Shown one piece after another: positions 1 through 7,903 of a stretch of 12,530 bases of DNA. Under the pieces are notes generated by a model that ran no database searches, was not told where the DNA came from, and saw only the letters and a list, made by a program, of their open reading frames with translations. Source of the DNA: Oscillospiraceae bacterium (GTDB lineage: Bacteria; Bacillota; Clostridia; Oscillospirales; Ruminococcaceae); assembly GCA_017440425.1 (NCBI GenBank), contig JAFSHJ010000096.1:1-12530 (forward strand). Direction: 5' to 3'. The stretch's first letter is position 1. The number at the start of each line of letters is the position of its first letter. The translations under genes and the position numbers were made by a program.

Positions 1-3000
1 GTGTCAACATCGTTGCCCGCGGCGAGGCTGTTTTTGACCGCTTTGACAAGGAAGTTTCCATCCGTCCCAACGATATCTGCACCGTCAAGGTGCGTCAGCG
101 TGAGGATACGGCTGCGGAAAAGAGGGTGGAGCTCCATCTCCACAGCACAATGTCCATGAAGGACGGCATCACACCCATTGATAAATACATAAAGCAGGCC
201 CACAAGTGGGGACACAAGGCAATTGCTGTCACCGACCACGGTGTTGTGCAGGCATATCCCGATGCGGCAAATGCTGTCAATAAGATACGCAAGAGCGGCG
301 GAGAAATGAAAATTATCTACGGAATAGAATCCTATTTTGTGGATGATATGATACCGTGCGCCGAGCTTGGCGACACACAGCTGCCTCTCGATGGCGAGAT
401 GATTGTTTTCGATCTTGAAACAACGGGTCTCTCTGCCGCAAAAGAACGCATTATCGAGATAGGCGCCGTAAAAATTGCAGGCGGCGAGATATTGGGTTCC
501 TTCAACACCTTTGTGGATCCCGAAAAGAGCATATCTCCCGAAATTGTCAAACTGACGGGAATTGACGACAGAATGGTTGCAGGCGCTCCCAAAGAGGCGG
601 AGGCGCTGGAAAAATTCTTTGAATTTTGCGGCGACAGAGTGCTCATTGCCCACAATGCACCCTTTGATGTGGGTTTCCTCAAGGCTGCGGTAAAGCGCCT
701 TGGAATAGAGCGTGAATTTAAATATATCGACACCCTTCCCATGTGCAGAACGGTTTACCCCGAGCTGAAAAAATATCGCCTCGGCGACATGGTGAAGTAT
801 TTTGACCTGCCCGAATTTGACAGCCACCGTGCCGATGCAGATGCAGGTGCTCTGGCAGGAGTTTATTTCAAACTCTGCGAAGAACTGACAGAACGAAAAA
901 TAGACGATATCTCCAAGATAAACACAGGTCTTGCAGGCGGCGACCCCAAAAAGCTCAAGCCCTATCATCAGATACTTATTGCAAAGAACTTTGTGGGACT
1001 TAAAAACCTCTATAAGCTCATCTCCGCATCCAACCTCAAATATTTCTCCCGCACTCCCCGCATTCCCAAAAGCGAGCTGATCAAGCTGCGCGAGGGCATC
1101 ATCGTGGGCAGCGCCTGCGAGAGCGGACAGCTTTTCCGTGCCATCGTGGACGGCAAGCCCTGGAACGAGCTGAAAGAGATGGCAAAGTTCTACGATTTTC
1201 TGGAGATACAGCCGCTTGGCAACAATATGTTCATGCTCCGCAAGGGAGAGGTGAACAGCGAGGAAGAACTGCGGGAATTCAACCGTACCATCGTCAAGCT
1301 GGGCGATGAGCTGGGCATCCCCGTTGTTGCAACCGGCGACGTGCACTTTATGAACGCAGAGGACAGCGTCTACCGTGCCATCATTATGGCGGCAAGTGGC
1401 TTTGACGATGCGGACGATCAGGCGCCCCTCTATTTTAAAACCACCGACGAAATGTTGGAGGAATTCTCCTATCTGGGCGAGGATAAGGCATACGAGGTGG
1501 TCATCAAAAACACCAATATGATCGCGGATATGGTGGAGAACATCCAGCCCATCCCCGACGGCACCTTCACACCCTCCATCGACGGTGCTGAGGAGCAGCT
1601 GCAGAAGATATCCTGGGATAAGATACACTCCGTCTACGGCGAAAACCCGCCGGAGATAGTCAGCAAACGCCTTGAACGTGAGCTGGATTCTATCATCAAG
1701 CACGGCTTTGCGGTTATGTATATCATTGCACAGAAGCTGGTTTGGAAATCGGAAGAGGACGGCTACCACGTGGGTTCCCGTGGTTCGGTAGGTTCGTCCT
1801 TTGTTGCGTTTGCCACCGGCATTTCGGAGGTAAACCCGCTGGAACCTCACTATGTTTGCCCAAAATGTAAGTTCTGCGAGTTCACCGACGATGACGGTGA
1901 GGGCGGCGTGGTGGATTCGGGCTTTGATCTGCCCGCAAAAAATTGCCCCAACTGCGGCACGCCCCTCAACCGTGACGGTCACACCATCCCCTTTGAAACG
2001 TTCCTTGGATTCAACGGCGACAAAGAGCCGGATATCGACCTCAACTTCTCGGGTGAATATCAGTCACGGGCACACAAATATACAGAAGAGCTGTTCGGCG
2101 CATCCCACGTTTTCAAGGCAGGCACGATAGCCACCATTGCAGAGAAGACCGCCTACGGCTACGTTAAAAAGTATCTCGAAGAGCGGGACAGAACAGTCCA
2201 CCGTGCAGAAGAGCTGCGTCTTGCCCTTGGCTGCACAGGTATCAAACGTACAACGGGACAGCACCCTGGCGGAATGGTCGTTGTTCCCGCACAGTATGAG
2301 ATAGAAGATTTCACCCCGGTGCAGCACCCCGCCGAAAAAGACGGCTCGGATGTTACCACCACCCACTTCGACTTCAACTCCATGCACGACACGCTGTTGA
2401 AGCTGGATATTCTGGGACACGATGTTCCCACACTGTATAAATATCTGGAAGACTTCACCGGCATCCCCGTAAACGATGTTTCCATGAGTGATCAGGGCGT
2501 TATCAGCCTTTTCACCTCTCCCGAGGCGATGGGCATCACCGAAGAGGATATCGACTGCAACACGGGAAGCCTTGCCCTGCCCGAGATGGGCACACCCTTT
2601 GTCCGACAGATGTTGGTGCAGTGTAAACCCCGAAGATTTTCCGACCTGCTTCAGATATCGGGACTTTCCCACGGCACCGACGTTTGGCTGGGCAATGCTC
2701 AGGATCTCATAGCCGATGGCATCTGCGATATCAAAAGCGTTGTAGGTACCCGTGACAGTATCATGGTTTATCTTATGCGATGCGGTCTGGATCCGCTGGA
2801 TTCCTTCAAGATAATGGAGACTGTCCGTAAAAAGAACAAAAATCTCTCTCCCGAACAGGAGCAGAGTATGAGGGATAAGGGTGTACCCGAATGGTACATC
2901 GAATCCTGCCGAAAGATACAGTATCTCTTCCCGAAAGCCCACGCAGCGGCATATGTTACAGCCGCAATACGTCTCGGCTGGTATAAGCTGCATCAGCCTT

Positions 3001-3452
3001 TGGCATTCTATGCGGCATTCTTCACCGTCCGCGGCGAAGCCATCGACGCAGATGCGGCGGTGAGAGGTCCTGCCGTTGTCAAAGCCAAAATGGCGGAGAT
3101 AAAGGCAAAGGGCAACGACCGCACCGCCCAGGACGAAGATTGCTACACCCTTCTTCAGGTTGTGGGTGAGATGCTGGCACGCGGCTTCAAGTTCCTGCCT
3201 GTCGATATGTACAAATCCCACGCAGTCACCTATCTCATCGAGGACGGTATGATACGTCTGCCCTTCGCATCGCTGAAAGGCCTGGGCGAAAGCGCCGCAA
3301 GAGCACTTCAGGAGGCTGGAAAGCAGGGCGAATATGTCTCTATAGACGAGATAATGCAGCGGGCAGGCGTTGGCAAGGGCGTCATCGAAACGCTGAAAAA
3401 TGCAGGCGCCTTGGACGGTATGCCCGAAACCGCACAGCTTTCGCTGTTTTAA
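1..3452 (+). CDS. polC: DNA polymerase III PolC-type alpha subunit (5'-truncated by window edge)
   Basis: PolC is the replicative polymerase with built-in proofreading of low-GC Gram-positive bacteria. The reading frame is open from base 3 with no start in view, so the gene begins upstream; 1149 codons are visible, against about 1440 residues for Bacillus PolC. The N-terminal domains and the start of the OB-fold are missing. In order one sees the OB-fold end, the PHP domain (HLH at 135-143, TDHG near 231), and a DEDD exonuclease inserted in it (FDLETTG at 408, HNAPFD at 651, HRADAD at 825). The second PHP half (GDVHFMNAED) follows. The polymerase core has HVGSRGSVGSSF, zinc cysteines CPKC (1857) and CPNC (1944), and catalytic aspartates in PDIDLNFSG (2031, 2037). 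RTTGQHPGG, SGLSHGTDVWLGNAQ and FPKAHAAAY are also typical. The protein ends in QLSLF, the usual beta-clamp-binding motif. GTG at 90 is internal, not a start. No intrinsic terminator follows. Confidence 0.97.
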   Translation, partial: VNIVARGEAVFDRFDKEVSIRPNDICTVKVRQREDTAAEKRVELHLHSTMSMKDGITPIDKYIKQAHKWGHKAIAVTDHGVVQAYPDAANAVNKIRKSGGEMKIIYGIESYFVDDMIPCAELGDTQLPLDGEMIVFDLETTGLSAAKERIIEIGAVKIAGGEILGSFNTFVDPEKSISPEIVKLTGIDDRMVAGAPKEAEALEKFFEFCGDRVLIAHNAPFDVGFLKAAVKRLGIEREFKYIDTLPMCRTVYPELKKYRLGDMVKYFDLPEFDSHRADADAGALAGVYFKLCEELTERKIDDISKINTGLAGGDPKKLKPYHQILIAKNFVGLKNLYKLISASNLKYFSRTPRIPKSELIKLREGIIVGSACESGQLFRAIVDGKPWNELKEMAKFYDFLEIQPLGNNMFMLRKGEVNSEEELREFNRTIVKLGDELGIPVVATGDVHFMNAEDSVYRAIIMAASGFDDADDQAPLYFKTTDEMLEEFSYLGEDKAYEVVIKNTNMIADMVENIQPIPDGTFTPSIDGAEEQLQKISWDKIHSVYGENPPEIVSKRLERELDSIIKHGFAVMYIIAQKLVWKSEEDGYHVGSRGSVGSSFVAFATGISEVNPLEPHYVCPKCKFCEFTDDDGEGGVVDSGFDLPAKNCPNCGTPLNRDGHTIPFETFLGFNGDKEPDIDLNFSGEYQSRAHKYTEELFGASHVFKAGTIATIAEKTAYGYVKKYLEERDRTVHRAEELRLALGCTGIKRTTGQHPGGMVVVPAQYEIEDFTPVQHPAEKDGSDVTTTHFDFNSMHDTLLKLDILGHDVPTLYKYLEDFTGIPVNDVSMSDQGVISLFTSPEAMGITEEDIDCNTGSLALPEMGTPFVRQMLVQCKPRRFSDLLQISGLSHGTDVWLGNAQDLIADGICDIKSVVGTRDSIMVYLMRCGLDPLDSFKIMETVRKKNKNLSPEQEQSMRDKGVPEWYIESCRKIQYLFPKAHAAAYVTAAIRLGWYKLHQPLAFYAAFFTVRGEAIDADAAVRGPAVVKAKMAEIKAKGNDRTAQDEDCYTLLQVVGEMLARGFKFLPVDMYKSHAVTYLIEDGMIRLPFASLKGLGESAARALQEAGKQGEYVSIDEIMQRAGVGKGVIETLKNAGALDGMPETAQLSLF

Positions 3453-3486
3453 CGGCAAAAAGCTCGGTATATAATATAGTTTATCA

Positions 3487-3587
3487 CGGTAATACGGTAA
3501 ACATTGGTGCAAGTATACAAAAAAACTGCGCAGTATTGACATTGTGAGTTTTTGATGGTACTATATTATCATATTAGCGTATTAGCA
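3487..3587. repeat. Paired 8-bp-period direct repeats in inverted arrangement around the his promoter
   Basis: Upstream of the promoter, CGGTAATA and CGGTAAAC lie in tandem (3487-3502). Just downstream of the -10 box, TATTAGCG and TATTAGCA lie in tandem (3572-3587). Read on the minus strand the second block is TGCTAATACGCTAATA, which agrees with the first block at 11 of 16 positions, with a shared core TAATACG(G/C)TAA. The two blocks are therefore an imperfect inverted pair, with the -35 box near the axis. This could be an operator pair. The AT-rich setting makes chance a real alternative. Confidence 0.4.
3536..3564 (+). promoter_or_regulatory. Probable sigma-A promoter of the his operon
   Basis: A perfect -35 hexamer TTGACA (3536-3541) is followed after exactly 17 bases by TACTAT (3559-3564), which matches four of six -10 consensus positions. 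Transcription would start near 3571, leaving a leader of only about 35 bases before hisZ. That is too short for a T-box or a peptide attenuator, so control, if any, is probably by a DNA-binding regulator or by upstream read-through. The hexamers and spacing are seen in the sequence; activity is inferred. Confidence 0.72.
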
Positions 3588-3594
3588 CAGTAAA

Positions 3595-3600
3595 GCGAGG
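3595..3600 (+). promoter_or_regulatory. Weak ribosome binding site of hisZ
   Basis: GCGAGG lies only five bases before the ATG at 3606, a weaker and tighter Shine-Dalgarno than the GGAGG sites of hisG, hisB and hisI. The first gene of the operon may therefore be translated less efficiently than later ones. Confidence 0.5.
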
Positions 3601-3605
3601 TCAAT

Positions 3606-4829
3606 ATGAGACGTTACGATAAGATCACACCGGACGGTGCAAAAGATAAGTTGTTTGAACAGTGCGAGGTTCGCCGCGAGGTGCTTTCCGCCCTCTCCCT
3701 GCTGTTTGAGGGCAGAGCCTACCGCGAGGTAATAACCCCCGGCTTTGAATTTTACGATGTATTCGATTCCAGCTCCAACAACTATTTTCCGCAGGAAAAT
3801 ATGTATAAGCTCACCGATCTGAAGGGACGCATGCTGGTTGCCCGTCCCGATTCCACCGTGCCCATTGCAAGGGTGGTTGCCACAAGGCTCCGCGGTCACA
3901 GCCTGCCCATAAGACTCTATTATTCTCAGGATGTCTACAGAATGGTCTCCGGCTCCAACGGCAGAAGCGGTGAGATAATGCAGGCGGGCGTTGAGCTCAT
4001 CGGCAGCAGCAGCGCAAAATCCGATCTCGAGGTGCTCTCCCTTGCGGCAGAAGCACTCAAATGCTGCAGAATTGCGGATTTCCGCATTGAGATAGGTCAC
4101 ATCGGCATCTATAAATATCTCATCAACAGCCTCAACTGCAGCGATGAGCAGAGAGAAGCCATCCGCAGCTGCATCGAATCCAAAAACTATGCCGCTTTGG
4201 GCGACCTGCTCAAAGAATTTGATTCTCCTGCGGCAAAGGCACTTGGTCAGCTGCCCAGAATGTTCGGCGGCGCAGAGGTGTTTGAAGAGGCTGCAGAGCT
4301 TTTCCGTGATTTTGAAGACGGCGAGCTGGATGAGATCCTTAAATATCTTGAGTTTGTCTATTCCTCCCTTCAGCGCTGCGGACTTGAGAGCAAGCTGATG
4401 GTGGATTTCGGTCTTGTCAACCAGGCAGATTACTACACCGGCATCATCTTCCATGGCTACATCAAGGGCGCAGGCGAGCCGGTGGTCTCCGGCGGACGTT
4501 ACGACGGACTTATCAAAGATTTCGGAGAAAATCTCCCCGCAACCGGCTTTGGTATAAACGTAGACCTCATTACAGCGGCACTTCTGCAGAGCGGACTTTA
4601 CAACGCAGAAAAGAAGAAGGTGCTGGTCTTCTGCGAAGCAGAGGCTGTTTCCAGCGCATTTTCCTATATAAACGCACTTTCCCAAAGCGGTGTGGCGGCA
4701 GAATTCTGCACATTCGACACCTTGGAAGAGACCGAGAGCTATGCGGTATCGGTTGGTGCGGATAAAATTTGCGTCGTCACAGCAGACGATGTCAGGATGA
4801 TCACTGTCGGAGGAAAAGCTGATGAGTAA
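3606..4829 (+). CDS. hisZ: ATP phosphoribosyltransferase regulatory subunit HisZ
   Basis: HisZ is a histidyl-tRNA-synthetase paralogue that has no charging role. It forms a hetero-octamer with short HisG, activates it and confers histidine feedback inhibition. The 407-residue protein has a class II synthetase-like fold: motif-1-like ITPGFEFYDVF near residue 40, a motif-2-like stretch around 105-130 (YYSQDVYRM, then GRSGEIMQAGVELIG), and ADYYTG plus GGRYDGL (296-302) near the end of the catalytic-like domain. A short alpha/beta C-terminal domain starts near residue 337 (KKVLVFCEAEAV). HisZ rather than a true HisRS is favoured by degenerate motifs, the small C-terminal region, and the 8-base overlap with short-form hisG, which needs HisZ to work. 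It is the first gene of the operon. The ATG at 3606 is the only well-placed start. Confidence 0.93.
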   Translation: MRRYDKITPDGAKDKLFEQCEVRREVLSALSLLFEGRAYREVITPGFEFYDVFDSSSNNYFPQENMYKLTDLKGRMLVARPDSTVPIARVVATRLRGHSLPIRLYYSQDVYRMVSGSNGRSGEIMQAGVELIGSSSAKSDLEVLSLAAEALKCCRIADFRIEIGHIGIYKYLINSLNCSDEQREAIRSCIESKNYAALGDLLKEFDSPAAKALGQLPRMFGGAEVFEEAAELFRDFEDGELDEILKYLEFVYSSLQRCGLESKLMVDFGLVNQADYYTGIIFHGYIKGAGEPVVSGGRYDGLIKDFGENLPATGFGINVDLITAALLQSGLYNAEKKKVLVFCEAEAVSSAFSYINALSQSGVAAEFCTFDTLEETESYAVSVGADKICVVTADDVRMITVGGKADE

Positions 4830-5448
4830 GCTTAGAATAGCATTGACAAAGGGCAGACTGGAGAACAAAACCGTTGAGCTTTTTGAAAAAATGGGGCTGG
4901 ATTGCTCCGCAATAAGAAACAAAGGCCGCAGCCTCATTCTGCACATTCCGGAGCCGGATATCGACGTTGTTCTGGCAAAGGCGGCGGATGTTATAACCTA
5001 TGTTGAGAGCGGAGTCTGTGATATGGGCGTTGTGGGCAAGGATACCATTCAGGAATGCGGCAGCTCCTTCTATGAGGTGCTGGATCTCGGTTTTGGACGC
5101 TGCAAGTTTGCACTGGCAGTTCCCGCAGGCAGCGATTTCTACGGCGGCTACGGCACAAAGTGCATCGCCACAAAATATCCCAAGGTGGCAAGAAGCTATT
5201 TTGAGAGCAAAGGCATGGATATCGATGTTGTAAAGATCGAAGGCTCGGTGGAGCTGGCTCCGCTGCTCGGTCTGGCAGACGGCATAGTGGATATCGTTGA
5301 GACAGGACGAACCCTTAAAGAAAACGGTCTTGAAATTGCCGAATATGTAAGCGATATCTCCGCAAGACTTATCGTCAACGTGGCAAGCCTCAAGCTTAAA
5401 AAGAACGATATAGAGAATTTTGTTGAGAGGATTGAGAGGTGTCTGTGA
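4822..5448 (+). CDS. hisG: ATP phosphoribosyltransferase catalytic subunit, short form
   Basis: HisG catalyses the first committed step, ATP plus PRPP to phosphoribosyl-ATP. At 208 residues it is the short form, which lacks the C-terminal ACT-like regulatory domain of the roughly 300-residue long form and so depends on HisZ. The N-terminus LRIALTKGRLENKTVELF is characteristic, as are DMGVVGKDTI and the phosphate-binding loop DGIVDIVETGRTL (residues 153-165). GGAGG (4809-4813) lies eight bases before the ATG, inside the end of hisZ. The ATG overlaps the hisZ stop region by 8 bases, so the two are probably translationally coupled, as fits a two-subunit complex. Confidence 0.97.
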   Translation: MSKLRIALTKGRLENKTVELFEKMGLDCSAIRNKGRSLILHIPEPDIDVVLAKAADVITYVESGVCDMGVVGKDTIQECGSSFYEVLDLGFGRCKFALAVPAGSDFYGGYGTKCIATKYPKVARSYFESKGMDIDVVKIEGSVELAPLLGLADGIVDIVETGRTLKENGLEIAEYVSDISARLIVNVASLKLKKNDIENFVERIERCL

Positions 5449-6746
5449 TGATCGAGATAAACCGTGCAAAGGCAGACGGCATTGTTGAGAGAGAACTGCT
5501 TGCCCAGCTCCGTGAGCGCGGCGAGGAGACCAATGCCATCGTCACCCAGCGTGTCACAGAGATTTTGGCAACAGTTAAACAGAACGGCGATGCCGCTCTG
5601 TTTGATTATACAAAGCGTTTTGACGGCGTTGAGCTGGAGTGCCTTGAGGTGCCCCGTGAAGAGATAAACGATGCCCTCACCAATGCAGACAGCCGTTTCA
5701 CCGATGCGCTGCTCAATGCGCTGGAGAACATCTCCAACTTCCACAACCGCCAAAAACACCAGAGCTTCATCGATGCCCGCCCCGACGGCACCATCCTCGG
5801 TCAGCGTGTGAGAGGACTCAAGCGCGTGGGTCTTTACGTCCCCGGCGGAAGAGCAGCCTATCCCTCCTCTGTGCTGATGAATGCAGTCCCCGCAAAAATT
5901 GCAGGGGTCGAGGAGCTTATAATGGTGACTCCTCCCTCCAAGAACGGCAAGGCAAACCCGGATATTCTTGCCGCTGCCGCCATTGCAGGCGTGGACAGAG
6001 TTTTCCTTGTGGGCGGAGCACAGGCAGTTGCAGCCCTCACCTACGGCACCGAATCCATTCCCAAGGTGGACAAGATAGTGGGACCCGGCAATATCTATGT
6101 TGCAACAGCAAAGCGCCTTGTCTACGGCAACGTGGATATCGATATGATTGCAGGTCCCAGCGAGATACTTGTGCTGGCAGACAGCACCGCAGACCCCGCT
6201 TATCTCGCCGCCGACCTCATGAGCCAGGCAGAGCACGATCCCCTTGCTGCCTCCATTCTGCTCACCACAGACGAAAACATTGCGGAGCAGACCCTTGCGG
6301 AGGTTGAAAGACAGATGCAGAAGCTCTCCCGTAAAGATATAATCGAAAAATCCCTGAAGGATTGCGGCGCAGTCATTGTCTGCAGAAGCCTTGACGAGAT
6401 GGTGGATATCGCCAACGAGATCGCTCCCGAGCACATTGAGCTCATGGTGGAAAATCCCATGGGTCTGCTGGGCAGAATCGACAACGCAGGCTCCATCTTC
6501 CTGGGCAAATATTCCCCCGAACCCCTGGGCGATTATTACGCAGGACCTAACCACGTGCTTCCCACCAGCGGCACGGCAAGATTTTTCTCCCCCCTCTCGG
6601 TGGATAGCTTTGTAAAGCGCTCCAGCTTCATCAGCTACACCCGTGAGGCGCTTGCGGAAGCCTGCGGAGACATCACCGTTATTGCAGAGCGCGAGGGACT
6701 CACAGCCCACGCAAACTCCATTACGGTGAGATTTGAAAAAGAATAA
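5448..6746 (+). CDS. hisD: Histidinol dehydrogenase
   Basis: HisD is a zinc-dependent enzyme that oxidises L-histidinol to histidine in two NAD+-dependent steps, the last in the pathway. Numbered from the ATG at 5448, the probable zinc ligands are Q260 and H263 (SQAEHDP), D362 (LGDYYAGPNHVLPT) and H421 (TAHANS). The catalytic pair is E328-H329 (APEHIEL). GGRAAYPSS and GPGNIYVATAKR are further family hallmarks. Length is normal at about 432 residues. I chose ATG 5448 because GAGAGG (5434-5439) lies eight bases before it and its A is also the last base of the hisG stop (TGATG). In-frame GTG codons at 5439 and 5445 are alternatives; an identical GAGAGG at 5425-5430 sits eight bases before GTG 5439, so the choice is not certain. 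Confidence 0.97.
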   Translation: MIEINRAKADGIVERELLAQLRERGEETNAIVTQRVTEILATVKQNGDAALFDYTKRFDGVELECLEVPREEINDALTNADSRFTDALLNALENISNFHNRQKHQSFIDARPDGTILGQRVRGLKRVGLYVPGGRAAYPSSVLMNAVPAKIAGVEELIMVTPPSKNGKANPDILAAAAIAGVDRVFLVGGAQAVAALTYGTESIPKVDKIVGPGNIYVATAKRLVYGNVDIDMIAGPSEILVLADSTADPAYLAADLMSQAEHDPLAASILLTTDENIAEQTLAEVERQMQKLSRKDIIEKSLKDCGAVIVCRSLDEMVDIANEIAPEHIELMVENPMGLLGRIDNAGSIFLGKYSPEPLGDYYAGPNHVLPTSGTARFFSPLSVDSFVKRSSFISYTREALAEACGDITVIAEREGLTAHANSITVRFEKE

Positions 6747-6760
6747 AGTTATTTTAAATT

Positions 6761-6800
6761 GGAATTTCGGGCAGGAGATATCTTTGCCCGTTTCCGCTTT
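6761..6800 (+). other. Intercistronic stem-loop between hisD and hisC
   Basis: CGGGCA (6768-6773) pairs with TGCCCG (6785-6790). An inner AGATATCT palindrome can add two pairs, and an outer GGAA (6761-6764) pairs with TTCC (6792-6795) across a small internal loop. It is followed by GCTTTTAAG, which is only a weak U-run. It could be a partial terminator that lowers expression of downstream genes, or an RNA processing or stability element. It lies in the widest gap within the operon (90 bases). Confidence 0.45.
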
Positions 6801-6836
6801 TAAGAAAAAAGGATAAAAACAAAAGGTGTGGTCAAA

Positions 6837-7886
6837 ATGTACAAGTTGCCTGAGAAGATCAGCTCTTTCAAGCCCTATGATCCCATAACCGGCGACTATA
6901 AAATACGTCTCGATGCAAACGAGAGCTTTGTGAACATAGACGATTATATTGAGGGCGGAATTGCGGGAGTTGCCTCCAAAGTGGCATATAACCGCTATCC
7001 CGATGCCGCCGCAGCCGAGCTTTGCAAAACCATCGGCGAATGCTTCGGTGTGAGCGAGCGCTATGTCACCACAGGCAACGGCTCCGATGAGCTCATCTCC
7101 ATCATAACCTCCGCATTGCTTGCAAAGGGTCAGACAGTGCTCACCTGCGAGCCGGATTTCTCCATGTACCGCTTCTATCCCGCAGTTTACGAGCTGGGCG
7201 TTGAGTCTGTGCAGAAAAACGACGAGCTGGAAATTGAAGTGGACGCCCTCATTGCAAAAGCCAACGAGATAAATGCGGGAATGGTCATCTTCTCCAACCC
7301 CTGCAATCCCACCTCCACCGGCATCAGCAGGGAAGAGGTGCTGCGCATAGTGGAAAATGCCCCCGGTCTTGTGGTGGTGGATGAGGCATATATGGATTTC
7401 TGGGATCAGTCAATCCTCGACGTTGCCTCAAATTACGATAACCTCATCGTGCTCAAAACCTGCTCCAAGGCGCTGGGCTGTGCCGCAATGAGAATTGGTT
7501 TTGCCGTTGCGGGCGAGAAGATAACCGATGCTCTGCGTGCGGTAAAATCCCCCTACAACACCGACAGCTTCTCCCAGGCGCTGGCAACTGCGCTGCTCTC
7601 CCAAAAGGGCATCGTGCAGCAGCTCTCGGGACTTATGATAGATTCCCGCAAGGAGCTCTATGCGGAAATTGTTAAACTGGCAGAGAAAAAGAGCGATATT
7701 ATCAAGGTCTATCCTTCCAAAACAAACTTCGTCTTCATGAAGATGAAGGACAGCAGATCCGTTCACCAAAAGCTGCTGGACCGCTCCATTGCGGTGCGCT
7801 GCTTTGACGGATATCTGAGAATAACCGCAGGCACAGCCGAGGAAAATGCGGCTGTCATCAAAGAATTAAGCGATATTTTAGAGTAA
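6837..7886 (+). CDS. hisC: Histidinol-phosphate aminotransferase
   Basis: HisC is a PLP-dependent fold-type I aminotransferase that converts imidazole-acetol phosphate and glutamate to histidinol phosphate and 2-oxoglutarate. The protein has the N-terminal substrate region RLDANES, the cofactor loop GNGSDELIS, SNPCNPTSTG, DEAYMDF, and the Schiff-base lysine in TCSKALG (K211 from the ATG at 6837), followed by MRIGFAVA. Length, about 349 residues, is normal. I prefer ATG 6837, preceded by AAGGTG at 6823-6828; the in-frame GTG at 6828 lies within that site and has no well-spaced one of its own. Family aminotransferases can have other substrates, but its place between hisD and hisB makes HisC nearly certain. 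Its stop is 17 bases before hisB. Confidence 0.96.
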   Translation: MYKLPEKISSFKPYDPITGDYKIRLDANESFVNIDDYIEGGIAGVASKVAYNRYPDAAAAELCKTIGECFGVSERYVTTGNGSDELISIITSALLAKGQTVLTCEPDFSMYRFYPAVYELGVESVQKNDELEIEVDALIAKANEINAGMVIFSNPCNPTSTGISREEVLRIVENAPGLVVVDEAYMDFWDQSILDVASNYDNLIVLKTCSKALGCAAMRIGFAVAGEKITDALRAVKSPYNTDSFSQALATALLSQKGIVQQLSGLMIDSRKELYAEIVKLAEKKSDIIKVYPSKTNFVFMKMKDSRSVHQKLLDRSIAVRCFDGYLRITAGTAEENAAVIKELSDILE

Positions 7887-7903
7887 GATTCGGAGGGTGA
7901 AAG

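Noticed and set aside
90..3452. GTG at 90 as the real polC start
   Set aside because: The frame continues open upstream to the window edge with an OB-fold-like sequence. A start at 90 would remove conserved N-terminal domains and begin directly before the PHP motif.
3470..3475. TATAAT as a second -10 box just after polC
   Set aside because: The hexamer is perfect, but 17 bases upstream there is only TTTTAA, a poor -35, and TATAAT-like words are frequent in AT-rich gaps. The 3536/3559 pair is far better.
2064..3542. Long minus-strand open frame (492 codons) opposite polC
   Set aside because: It is codon-aligned with polC, and the sense strand rarely uses TTA, CTA or TCA codons, so the antisense frame lacks stops by composition. 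The predicted product has no recognisable domain and polC is intact.
3453..3605. T-box or histidine attenuator upstream of the his operon
   Set aside because: With the predicted start near 3571 the leader is only about 35 bases. There is no T-box sequence, His-rich leader peptide or terminator/antiterminator pair.
3606..4829. Histidyl-tRNA synthetase (hisS) instead of hisZ
   Set aside because: The synthetase motifs are degenerate, the C-terminal domain is short, and the gene overlaps a short-form hisG that requires HisZ.
5196..6710. 504-codon minus-strand open frame opposite hisG/hisD
   Set aside because: It shares codon phase with hisD and arises from the same avoidance of TTA/CTA/TCA. The Cys/His-rich translation resembles no family.
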